Positions 1 to 6,418 of a stretch of 63,292 nt of DNA are shown here, one piece after another. This DNA comes from Cryobacterium shii (GTDB taxonomy: Bacteria; Actinomycetota; Actinomycetes; Actinomycetales; Microbacteriaceae). Location of the stretch: NCBI RefSeq assembly GCF_004402595.1, contig NZ_SOFY01000010.1:7630-70921 (forward strand). Reading direction: 5' to 3'. Below the pieces are notes generated by a model. It was not told the origin of the DNA. It made no database searches and saw nothing but the letters and a program-made list of their open reading frames with translations. The stretch's first letter is position 1; the number at the start of each line of letters is the position of its first letter. The translations under genes were made by a program, and so were the position numbers.

Positions 1-1124
1 TCGGGCGAGGGCGATGAGGGCTTGGTTGTGGCGCTTGCCTTGGGCGATCTTGCGGTCGTAGTAGGCCCGTGAGACCGGGTCGCGAGGGCGGCGAAGGCCG
101 AGAGGAATAGCGCCCGTTTGAGGATCTTGTTGCCTCGCCGGGAGGGATGTTCACCGCGGATGGAGCTGCCGGAGCGCCTGGTCACGGGGGCCAGGCCAGC
201 GTAGGCGGCGAGGTGGCCGGCGGAGGCGAAGTCCTTGCCGGAGACTTCGGTGAGGAGTCTGGCTGCGGTCCTGATCCCGACTCCGGGCATGCTGATCAGG
301 ACGGGGTGAAGAGGGTGAGCCTCCACGAGCCGCTCGACTTCGACGGCGATCTCGTCCCGTTGCCGGCGGAGCGCGGCGAGCTGTTCGGCAAGCTTGGGGA
401 GCACGATGCTGGTCGCGTTCGTGCCGGTGACCACGACGGTCTGCTCGGCCAGCGCCTGGGTAATCTCGTCCGCGAGGCGCCGGCCCATTCGCGGTGCCAA
501 CTTCAGCAGCCGGTTACCGAGTCGGGTTGGGCCAGCGGCCTTCATCGTCGCTGGCGTTGGGTAGCGCTGCAGCAGATCCAGCACCGCCGGATGGTCCAGG
601 TGCGGGCCCAGGACCCGCTCCAACGCAGGGTGGATCTGGGTGAGCAGGCCCCGGATACGGTTGCTCGTGGCCGTGATCTGGCCGACGACATCGTCGTCGA
701 AACCGCAAAGCATCGAGAGCTCAGCGACCTGCTCATCGGCCAGTTGCAGTGACCGCAGCGCGTGCGGGAGGCTCCTCGCGGCTTGGGCGATGATCGCGGC
801 ATCGCGGGCGTCGGTCTTGGCTTCGCCCGCGTGCAGGTCCGCGATGCGCCTCATTGCCAGCCCCGGCAGGTAGCCCACGAGCACGTCTTCGGCCTGGGCG
901 ACGGCGATCGGCAGGGCGCCGATGGTCGCGGGCTGATCGACGACGAACAAGACCTGGCCGTGTCGTTTCAGCTGCCCGATCAGCTCGCGGAGCTTCGCTT
1001 CGTCATTGGGCAGTGCCTTGTCGAAGAGTTGTTTGCCGGTCCGGTCGAGGGCGACCGCGTGGTGTTCTCCTTTGCCGACGTCCACGCCGATGAAGACGTC
1101 GACGCTGTCGTAGTTCTCGATCAT
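1..1124 (-). CDS. IS110-family transposase (DEDD recombinase), C-terminus off the left edge
   Basis: About 374 codons are present, so only a short C-terminal tail is missing against a usual 390-420 aa. The N-terminal RuvC-like DEDD domain shows GVDVGKGEHHAVALD near residue 15 and VVDQPATIGALPIAVAQ near 57, and the acidic pair lies in GEAKTDARDA near 98. The C-terminal transposase_20 (serine recombinase-like) domain begins near HPVLISMPGVGIRTA, followed by GLAPVTRRSGSSIRG. The start ATG (1124-1122) has the purine-rich stretch gagacggagg just upstream. No internal stop is seen, so the element may be active. The long upstream non-coding region suits the IS110 subgroup rather than IS1111, in which the non-coding part lies downstream. 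Confidence 0.9.
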   Translation of the reverse strand, partial: MIENYDSVDVFIGVDVGKGEHHAVALDRTGKQLFDKALPNDEAKLRELIGQLKRHGQVLFVVDQPATIGALPIAVAQAEDVLVGYLPGLAMRRIADLHAGEAKTDARDAAIIAQAARSLPHALRSLQLADEQVAELSMLCGFDDDVVGQITATSNRIRGLLTQIHPALERVLGPHLDHPAVLDLLQRYPTPATMKAAGPTRLGNRLLKLAPRMGRRLADEITQALAEQTVVVTGTNATSIVLPKLAEQLAALRRQRDEIAVEVERLVEAHPLHPVLISMPGVGIRTAARLLTEVSGKDFASAGHLAAYAGLAPVTRRSGSSIRGEHPSRRGNKILKRALFLSAFAALATRSHGPTTTARSPKASATTKPSSPSP

Positions 1125-1134
1125 GAATCCTCCG

Positions 1135-1345
1135 TCTCAGGTTCCAAAAGTCGGCCTGAACCGCGGCATCAAGTCTCGGCATCCACGTTACGAACGGCCT
1201 GGGACGAGTCCCGGTCCAGCCCCTATCAGCGATCACCTGATGCCAGTCAGGCCCGGTGACAACACCCCCCGGATCATGGGCGACTGGGGGCAAGAACCAT
1301 GCCGGGCCTGACAGGCCAACACCCTCACATAACTACACGATCAAG
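1135..1345 (-). ncRNA. Candidate IS110 bridge RNA region
   Basis: This is the non-coding stretch between the transposase start and the element end. It contains a perfect 11-bp inverted repeat, gtcaggcccgg (1246-1256) with ccgggcctgac (1302-1312). Inside it lies a smaller C5/G5 pairing (1266-1270 with 1286-1290). A separate compact hairpin gggac-ga-gtccc sits at 1201-1212. IS110-group recombinases are known to be guided by a structured RNA made from this position. Extent, strand and function here are inference from position and foldability. Confidence 0.4.
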
Positions 1346-1363
1346 GGCTACGAAGAAAGTAAC

Positions 1364-1457
1364 GGGGCGTGCCGTCGACCTTCCATTGGCCGTTCGGCCG
1401 GGAGGAGGGGCGGGGGCGACGCACGGGTTGTGCCGTCTCGGTCTGGCTCGGTGACAC
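1364..1457 (-). pseudogene. N-terminal fragment of a ferredoxin sulfite/nitrite reductase cut by IS110
   Basis: A GTG start (1457-1455) follows a strong ribosome site (gaggagg, with the start 8 nt later). The 31 codons read MSPSQTETAQPV, then an RP-rich stretch ending RPNGQWKVDGTP. Actinobacterial SirA/NirA-type siroheme reductases begin with a basic, Pro-rich segment followed by GQW...TPLN-NE, so the match ends exactly where LNHNE would be expected. The frame then runs into IS110 sequence and stops at 1341. The neighbouring sirohydrochlorin chelatase supports the identification, since siroheme is the cofactor. The fragment is short, so the family call rests on motif recall and context. The rest of the gene should lie beyond the left edge. 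Confidence 0.55.
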
Positions 1458-1653
1458 GATGGTTTCCTCCTCTGGGACGCGACGTGCGGCGAAAACGGAT
1501 GCGCCGGGTGCGTGGGAGAAAACGTACCGAGGATGGGGGGTGGGCGACACCGGAGCCGTAACGGCCGGTCACGCGCCGTAGCGGTGCGTCACACAGTCGC
1601 GGACGAGGTCGCCGGGGGCTACGGTGCCCGGCGCCTTCCGGGGCGGATCGGCC
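1458..1653. other. Intergenic region between chelatase and reductase fragment
   Basis: Apart from the ribosome-binding site of the reductase fragment (about 1466-1472) I see no gene. A cobalamin- or siroheme-linked riboswitch was looked for and not recognised. A minus-strand promoter for the reductase probably lies here, but no convincing hexamer pair stands out. Confidence 0.5.
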
Positions 1654-2097
1654 TCAGAGCGCGCTGCGGTAGCGGCCGGTCACGAGCTCGACGAGCAGCC
1701 CGGGGGCCGGCTCGTTCGGCACCAGGAGCGGGCGCGTCACGACATCCGCCCCCGCCCGCTCGACCAGCCCCTGGAAGTATCCCGGCGCGAGCAGGTAGCT
1801 GCTCACGACGATGCGGCGACCCGGGTTCTCGATCCGCGCCGTCGTGACCGCGCAGGCCAGCCGCGGGGTGGCGGCGGAGAGGAAACCGAGGGTGACCTCC
1901 CGACCGGATGCCGCGGTGAGCCCCGCGGCGACGACCCGGCAGGCCGAGACCGCGCGGGGGTCGCTGGAGCCGGCGACCGCGAGCACCGCCACGTCCTCCT
2001 CCGCCACGTCCTCCTCCGCCAGGCCCGCTTCCTCGAGCCGGTGCCGGAGCAGGGCGATCAGCCGGTCGTCGGGGCCGAGCGCCGGTCCGAGCGTCAC
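1654..2097 (-). CDS. Sirohydrochlorin chelatase (CbiX/SirB type), C-terminal half
   Basis: This 147-aa frame carries the second half of a class II chelatase. It begins VTLGPALGPDDRLIALL, the usual start of the second repeat, and contains LAVAGSSDPRA and VVSSYLLAPGYFQ. The family inserts Co2+ or Fe2+ into sirohydrochlorin for B12 or siroheme. The GTG start overlaps the stop of the N-terminal half by 4 nt (GTGA). It is either a coupled second subunit or the product of a 1-nt frameshift in a single gene of about 240 codons. Adding one G at the junction restores a continuous reading with ...SVRVTLGPALGPDD. Context next to a siroheme-enzyme remnant suggests siroheme synthesis. Confidence 0.7.
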   Translation of the reverse strand: MTLGPALGPDDRLIALLRHRLEEAGLAEEDVAEEDVAVLAVAGSSDPRAVSACRVVAAGLTAASGREVTLGFLSAATPRLACAVTTARIENPGRRIVVSSYLLAPGYFQGLVERAGADVVTRPLLVPNEPAPGLLVELVTGRYRSAL

Positions 2098-2115
2098 CTG
2101 ACGCTCGGACCGGCG
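2080..2115. repeat. Perfect 17-bp inverted repeat at the chelatase frame junction
   Basis: Arms cgccggtccgagcgtca (2080-2096) and its exact reverse complement (2099-2115) are separated by only 2 nt. The stop codon of the upstream frame and the GTG of the downstream frame both lie in the centre of this hairpin. Confidence 0.95.
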
Positions 2116-2378
2116 TCGACGGCCTCCGTGAGGTCCACGTGCACGTGGTACCCGGCCGACAGCAGCAGCGGGACCACGACGGCGGGCAGGCCGGCCGGCA
2201 GCGCGGCCAGGGTTTCCGGCGTGTCCGGATGCTGCACGTCGACGAAGCCGAGGGTGACGGTCAGGTCGGGATGCGCCTTGGCGACCGCGCGCATCAACCC
2301 GGCGACCGCGGCCTGGCCCGCGGGGGACGAGGTGCCGTGGGCGATGCCGACGAGGGCGGGGGAGCGTTGGATCGTCAC
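2094..2378 (-). CDS. Sirohydrochlorin chelatase (CbiX/SirB type), N-terminal half
   Basis: This 94-aa frame starts GTG and contains ALVGIAHGTSSPAGQAAV, whose His is the metal-binding and catalytic residue of CbiX-type chelatases. VVVPLLLSAGYHVHVDL carries the second conserved His region. It stops at TGA 2096-2094, inside a perfect palindrome, and the second domain continues in the next frame. Archaeal CbiX-S proteins of about 120-140 aa are known single-domain forms, but bacterial double-domain proteins are not normally cut here. A sequencing or assembly indel at the palindrome is therefore as likely as a true split. Confidence 0.7.
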   Translation of the reverse strand: MTIQRSPALVGIAHGTSSPAGQAAVAGLMRAVAKAHPDLTVTLGFVDVQHPDTPETLAALPAGLPAVVVPLLLSAGYHVHVDLTEAVDAGPSVR

Positions 2379-2422
2379 CCCACCATTCTGCCGGTTCGTC
2401 CTTCTCCTGTGACCCCGGCGCT

Positions 2423-2428
2423 TATGAT
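2423..2428 (+). promoter_or_regulatory. Probable -10 box for ctaB
   Basis: TATGAT lies 37 nt upstream of the chosen ATG, giving a leader of about 30 nt. No good -35 is visible. Confidence 0.45.
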
Positions 2429-2465
2429 TGAGGTATACCGCCTACCCGATGGGAACACCTTCCGT

Positions 2466-3416
2466 ATGACCGCGCGAGCCCCGTTTTCAGCACGTGACCG
2501 GGTCGACGGCACCGATGGGGCCCTCGCCGCCCGCGGAAGCGGAACGTCCTTCCGCGACACGCTCACCAGCTACTACTCGCTGACCAAGCCCGGCGTGCTC
2601 TACGGCAATGCGCTCACCGCCGCCGCCGGCTTCCTCCTCGCCGCCCGGGGCCAGGTCGACCTGTTCCTGTTCGTGGTGCTCTGCGTCGGCACCACGCTCG
2701 TGATCGCCTCCGCGACCGTGCTCAACAACGTGCTCGACCGCGACATCGACATGGTGATGGAACGCACGAAGAAGCGGGCCACCGTCACGGGGCGCGTGGG
2801 GGTGCGGAACGCGGTCATCTTCTCGATCCTGCTCTTCGTCTTCGGCATGGGCATGCTCGCCGCCTGGACGAACTGGCTCGTCGTCGTCGTCGGCCTGGCC
2901 GGCTTCCTCGTCTACGTCGTGCTCTACGGGATGCTGTCCAAGCGCCTGTCGATCCACGGCACCCTGGTCGGCAGCGTGTCCGGTGCCGCACCGATCCTGG
3001 CCGGCTACGTCGCCGTCTCCGGGGCCATCGACATCGGTGCGGTCCTCGCCTTCCTGGCGGTCTTCCTCTGGCAGATGCCGGAGTTCTACTCGATCGCCAT
3101 CTACCGCCACGACGAGTACGCCAGCGCCGGCGTGCCGGTCATCTCGGTGGTGCGGGGCATCCGCAACACCACGATCCAGATCTTCGTGTACACGGTCGCC
3201 TTCGTCGTGTCGACGCTGCTGCTGCCGGTGTTCGGCTACGTGGGGTACGTGTACACGACCGTGATGGGCGTGCTCGGCGCCTACTGGATCTGGCTCGGCA
3301 TCGTGGGCCTGCGCACCGGCGACCCCGCGCCGTGGGCACGCCGCATGTTCCGTTTCTCGCTGGTGATCATCCTGGCGCTGTGCCTGATGGTCTCGGTGGG
3401 CCCGGTCCTTCCCTAG
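2466..3416 (+). CDS. ctaB: Protoheme IX farnesyltransferase (heme O synthase)
   Basis: The 316-aa membrane enzyme of the UbiA prenyltransferase family transfers a farnesyl group to heme b to make heme O, the precursor of heme A for cytochrome c oxidase. The first Asp-rich motif is NNVLDRDIDMVMERTKKR (about residues 87-104). The second cytoplasmic loop shows YRHDEYASAGVPV. About nine hydrophobic helices follow the motif-bearing segment. The start ATG 2466 fits a promoter at 2423; an in-frame ATG at 2424 would sit on the -10 box and is less likely. The gene stands alone and diverges from the chelatase; ctaA, its usual partner, is not in the window. Confidence 0.9.
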   Translation: MTARAPFSARDRVDGTDGALAARGSGTSFRDTLTSYYSLTKPGVLYGNALTAAAGFLLAARGQVDLFLFVVLCVGTTLVIASATVLNNVLDRDIDMVMERTKKRATVTGRVGVRNAVIFSILLFVFGMGMLAAWTNWLVVVVGLAGFLVYVVLYGMLSKRLSIHGTLVGSVSGAAPILAGYVAVSGAIDIGAVLAFLAVFLWQMPEFYSIAIYRHDEYASAGVPVISVVRGIRNTTIQIFVYTVAFVVSTLLLPVFGYVGYVYTTVMGVLGAYWIWLGIVGLRTGDPAPWARRMFRFSLVIILALCLMVSVGPVLP

Positions 3417-3453
3417 CCGCGGTCCTTCCCCAGCCGGACAGGGCCTACTGGTT

Positions 3454-4859
3454 TCAGCTCGGGAGCTGCCGGTTGCTGCGGAACAGGCCGTCCGGGTCGA
3501 CGGCGAGCTTGATCCGCCCCAGCCGGGCGAGGCTCTCCGGCGGCAACGCCGCGGACAGGTCCTGCCCGGGGACGAGGAACGTCGGCACAATGCGGGGTCC
3601 GCGATCTCCCGGACCGCGATCTCCCGGACCGCGTTCTCGAAGGGCCCGAAGACACTGCCCCGATCGATTCGGCGACTCGGGTCCAGCAGGACCGCTCCCG
3701 CGTAGACGAGGTACTGCGATTCGAGATGCCCGACGATGCCCGTGGCATCCGGGGCCGGATCGGAAATCGCGCCCCCGAGCGGCCGCAGCTCGAGCATGCT
3801 GATGCCGGCGGGGGTCGTTGCGGTGAACGCCTCGATCAGCGGGCCGAACCCGTCGTCGCCGAGTTCGCTGATGGCCGCGGTCCAGTCGAGGAACGGGAGA
3901 GGGTCGCCTGGTTCGGCCGAAACCTCGCCGAGGTGCCCGATTTCGAACGGTGCGGTCATGTCGGCGATGACGGGCGCCGTGGCCAGCAGCGGGGCGATCA
4001 GCGTGCGGGCGGCGTCGGCGTCGCCGACGAAGACGACATCCATGGTCGCGAAACCGTGGCCGCGCATGAGCTCCGGCACCACCTCCAGATCGGGCATGTT
4101 GATCAGCCCGGCGAAGATGGTCAGCTCGTCGGGTGCCGTCGCCATGATCGCGGCGAACCGCTCGAACACGACTCCCGCTGCCTCGAGCGGGAACACGATC
4201 TTGCCTCCGAAGAGCGCGGGGGCGGGGTAGAGGTCGATCTCGATGGCCGTCACGATGCCGAGCAGACCGGCCGCGCCGCGCAGCCCCCAGAGCAGCTCGG
4301 CGTCGCCCTCGGCAGTGCTGTCCGCGACCACGCGTCGCTGCCGACCGTGCGCGTCGACAAGCTCGACCGCGCGGATGGAGTGGGCGGCGAGCCCCTTACA
4401 CCGGCTGAACCAGGAGTGCCCGCCCGAGAGCAGGTACCCGGCGCAGGTCACGTCCGGGTTGGTACCGGCCAGGGCGATGAGGCCGGTTCCCTCGAGGCGG
4501 GGGAGCACGGCGCCCCATTTGGCGCCGGAGCCGATCCGGGTGAAGCGCTCTTCGACCTTGATGGTCACCTCGTCAAAGGCGGAAGTACGCACCAGGATGC
4601 AGTTGCGCAGGTCACTGTTCGCCCCGTGTCCGTTCGGCTGCACCGCGATTTCGTAGCCACCGGCACGGGCGGCGTCGATAATGAGTCGCACATCGTCGGC
4701 GCCTGCGGGAATGGCGACCGCGGCGGGACGTTGTTCGACGGCCCGGTTCCAGGGTGACCTCGCCTGGTCCTAGTCGGCGTCGCCCGGAAGGACCAGCCGC
4801 CCGTCCAGTGCCGCGGCGAGGGTGCGAAGGTGGGGATCCAACTCGTTGGTGTGTGGCAC
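3454..4859 (-). pseudogene. FAD-linked (berberine-bridge-like) oxidase, disrupted by a stop and a frameshift
   Basis: Read in pieces, this is a flavin oxidase of about 465 aa. The N-terminus starts GTG 4859 after a gaaagga site and reads through LPGDAD to an in-frame TAG at 4772-4770. The family normally has Tyr there, before DQARSPWNRAVEQRP. The FAD domain then shows QPNGHGAN, GAKWGAVLPRLEGTGL and SGGHSWFSRCKGLA. After VREIAVREIA, encoded by a 15-bp tandem duplication at 3601-3630, the frame must shift by one. Only then does it give the expected C-terminus IVPTFLVPGQDLSAALPPES ... DPDGLFRSNRQLPS, ending at 3454. Two independent lesions make a sequencing error unlikely as the sole cause, and no function is expected. 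Confidence 0.85.
3601..3630. repeat. 15-bp tandem duplication inside the oxidase pseudogene
   Basis: gcgatctcccggacc is present twice without a gap. It adds five codons (VREIA) and leaves the frame unchanged, so the nearby frameshift is a separate event. Confidence 0.95.
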
Positions 4860-4963
4860 TGGCGTTCCTTTCTCCGTAAGAAACCGACTGCGGCTCGGTG
4901 CGTGCCCACCGATTATCGACCGAGGCACGCCGGAGACCAACCCCTGGGGCATCGGGCGCGCCG

Positions 4964-4969
4964 TAGGCT
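4964..4969 (+). promoter_or_regulatory. Leaderless promoter -10 box of ftsY
   Basis: TAGGCT ends 6 nt before the ATG, so transcription should begin at or next to the start codon. Confidence 0.6.
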
Positions 4970-4975
4970 AGGCGT

Positions 4976-5851
4976 ATGGCTGAACGCACCCCCTGGTCTC
5001 TCTCCGGCGCACTGCGCGGCATGTTCGCGAAGAAGCTCATCGACGATGAAACGTGGGACGACCTCGAAGACGCGCTCATCCAGGCCGATTTCGGTCCGAG
5101 CATCACGGAGGAGATCGTGGCCGACCTGCGGGCCAAGGTCGCCCGGTACAACACGACCGACCCGACCGACCTGCATCGGATGCTGCGCGAAGGCCTCGAG
5201 GAACGACTCTCCAAGCTCGATTCCACCCTCAACCTCAGCGCCCGGCCGGCCGTCGTGCTCGTCGTCGGGGTGAACGGCGTCGGCAAGACCACCACGATCG
5301 GCAAGTTCGCGAAGTTCCTCCGCACCTACGACCGCAGCGTGCTGATCGGTGCGGCGGACACGTTCCGCGCCGCGGCCGTTGAGCAGCTGGCCACCTGGGC
5401 CGAGCGGGCCGGCGCCGAGATCGTGCGGCCGCAGGCGCACGGCCAGGACCCGGCATCCGTCGCATTCCAGACCGTGCAGCGGGCCCTCGAAACGGGCACC
5501 GAGATCGTGATCATCGACACCGCCGGCCGGTTGCAGACCAAGGGCGGCCTGATGGACGAACTGACCAAGATTCGCAAGGTGGTCGAGAAGCAGACTCCCA
5601 TCGCGGAGGTCCTGCTCGTGCTCGACGCGACGACGGGCCAGAACGGGCTCACTCAGGCCGAGGCCTTCATCGAGCACGCCGGCGTGACCGGCCTCGTGCT
5701 CACCAAGCTCGACGGCTCCGCGAAGGGCGGATTCGTCCTGGCCGTTCAGGAGAAGACCGGCATCCCCATCAAACTCGTGGGTCAGGGCGAGGGCATCAAC
5801 GACCTCACCGGTTTCACGCCTCACGTATTCGCGCAAAAGCTCGTCGGATAG
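4976..5851 (+). CDS. ftsY: Signal recognition particle receptor FtsY
   Basis: This 291-aa GTPase docks SRP-ribosome complexes at the membrane. The N domain covers about residues 1-85. The G domain carries G1 GVNGVGKTTTIGK (about 99-111), DTFRAAA, G3 DTAGR and G4 TKLDG, with a closing GEGINDLTGF. The long acidic A domain seen in many FtsY proteins is absent, so membrane binding probably depends on the short basic N-terminus. No SD sequence is seen; a -10 box 6 nt upstream implies a leaderless mRNA. It heads a run towards ffh, its partner. Confidence 0.97.
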   Translation: MAERTPWSLSGALRGMFAKKLIDDETWDDLEDALIQADFGPSITEEIVADLRAKVARYNTTDPTDLHRMLREGLEERLSKLDSTLNLSARPAVVLVVGVNGVGKTTTIGKFAKFLRTYDRSVLIGAADTFRAAAVEQLATWAERAGAEIVRPQAHGQDPASVAFQTVQRALETGTEIVIIDTAGRLQTKGGLMDELTKIRKVVEKQTPIAEVLLVLDATTGQNGLTQAEAFIEHAGVTGLVLTKLDGSAKGGFVLAVQEKTGIPIKLVGQGEGINDLTGFTPHVFAQKLVG

Positions 5852-5858
5852 GACAGTC

Positions 5859-6362
5859 ATGACCATCGAACACGATTTCTTCGGCATTCTCGGCAGCGAC
5901 GACGAGGGTGAGGTGTACTGGTCGGACTTCGCCGAATTGGGCGACGAGGACGTGCAGATCGACCTCAGCTCGCCGGACGAGGCCTCGGTCTCGGCGGAGG
6001 CGCTCGACATCGCCGCGGCCATGGTGAACGCGCTCGAGGACCTCGACTCCGAGGCCCGCGAGTCGCTCGTGGCCGACCTCAGCAAGGAGGCCTCGGTGAC
6101 CAGCGCCTACATCGAATCCGAACTGGAGGAGATGGATCCCGAGGCCCTCGAGGACGCCCTGATCTGGGATTCCGGTGACAAGCAGATCGACTTCCTGCGA
6201 TCCATCCAGCTGCAGCGGGTGGGCTTCCACCCCCACCACCACCGCAGCGAGGAGCACTTCGCCGTGCTCGAGTATTCGATCAGCCCGGATGAGACCGACG
6301 CGCTGCTCGTGGTCACGATCGACGTGCACGGCGACCCCGTGCTCATCGCGGTCGAGCAGTAG
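5859..6362 (+). CDS. Conserved hypothetical acidic protein (DUF2004-like)
   Basis: The 167-aa protein is strongly acidic in its first two thirds (Glu, Asp, Ser), with no signal peptide or membrane span. A conserved-looking C-terminal part holds QLQRVGFHPHHHRSEEHFAVLEYSI, then a hydrophobic strand LLVVTIDVHGDPVLIAVE. This pattern recalls the DUF2004 family, but the assignment is from memory and weak. It lies 7 nt downstream of ftsY and ahead of ffh, so it is probably cotranscribed with the SRP receptor. Function is not known to me. Confidence 0.7.
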   Translation: MTIEHDFFGILGSDDEGEVYWSDFAELGDEDVQIDLSSPDEASVSAEALDIAAAMVNALEDLDSEARESLVADLSKEASVTSAYIESELEEMDPEALEDALIWDSGDKQIDFLRSIQLQRVGFHPHHHRSEEHFAVLEYSISPDETDALLVVTIDVHGDPVLIAVEQ

Positions 6363-6403
6363 GGCAAACGCGACCTCGGCACGCGACAGGCCTGCGGACC
6401 GGT

Positions 6404-6409
6404 TAAACT
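6404..6409 (+). promoter_or_regulatory. Promoter -10 box close to the ffh start
   Basis: TAAACT ends 9 nt before the ATG and no SD is visible, suggesting a leaderless or nearly leaderless mRNA. Confidence 0.5.
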
Positions 6410-6418
6410 AAACGCATA

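Larger units (their letters stand above)
1..1362 (-). mobile_element. IS110-family insertion sequence, left part off the window
   Basis: The element contains a DEDD transposase on the minus strand and about 240 bp of non-coding DNA upstream of it. The right boundary is placed near 1358-1366 because the reading frame of a probable sulfite/nitrite reductase (reading leftwards from 1457) stops matching the expected family sequence there. No terminal inverted repeats or target duplication are seen, as is usual for IS110. The other end lies beyond base 1. Confidence 0.75.

Noticed and set aside
1458..1653. Cobalamin or other riboswitch near the chelatase
   Set aside because: I looked for the conserved cobalamin boxes on both strands and did not find them.
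2487..4691. Long minus-strand frame of 734 codons
   Set aside because: Only its upstream part is real (flavin oxidase pseudogene). The rest is antisense to ctaB after the frameshift and has a biased, non-protein-like composition.
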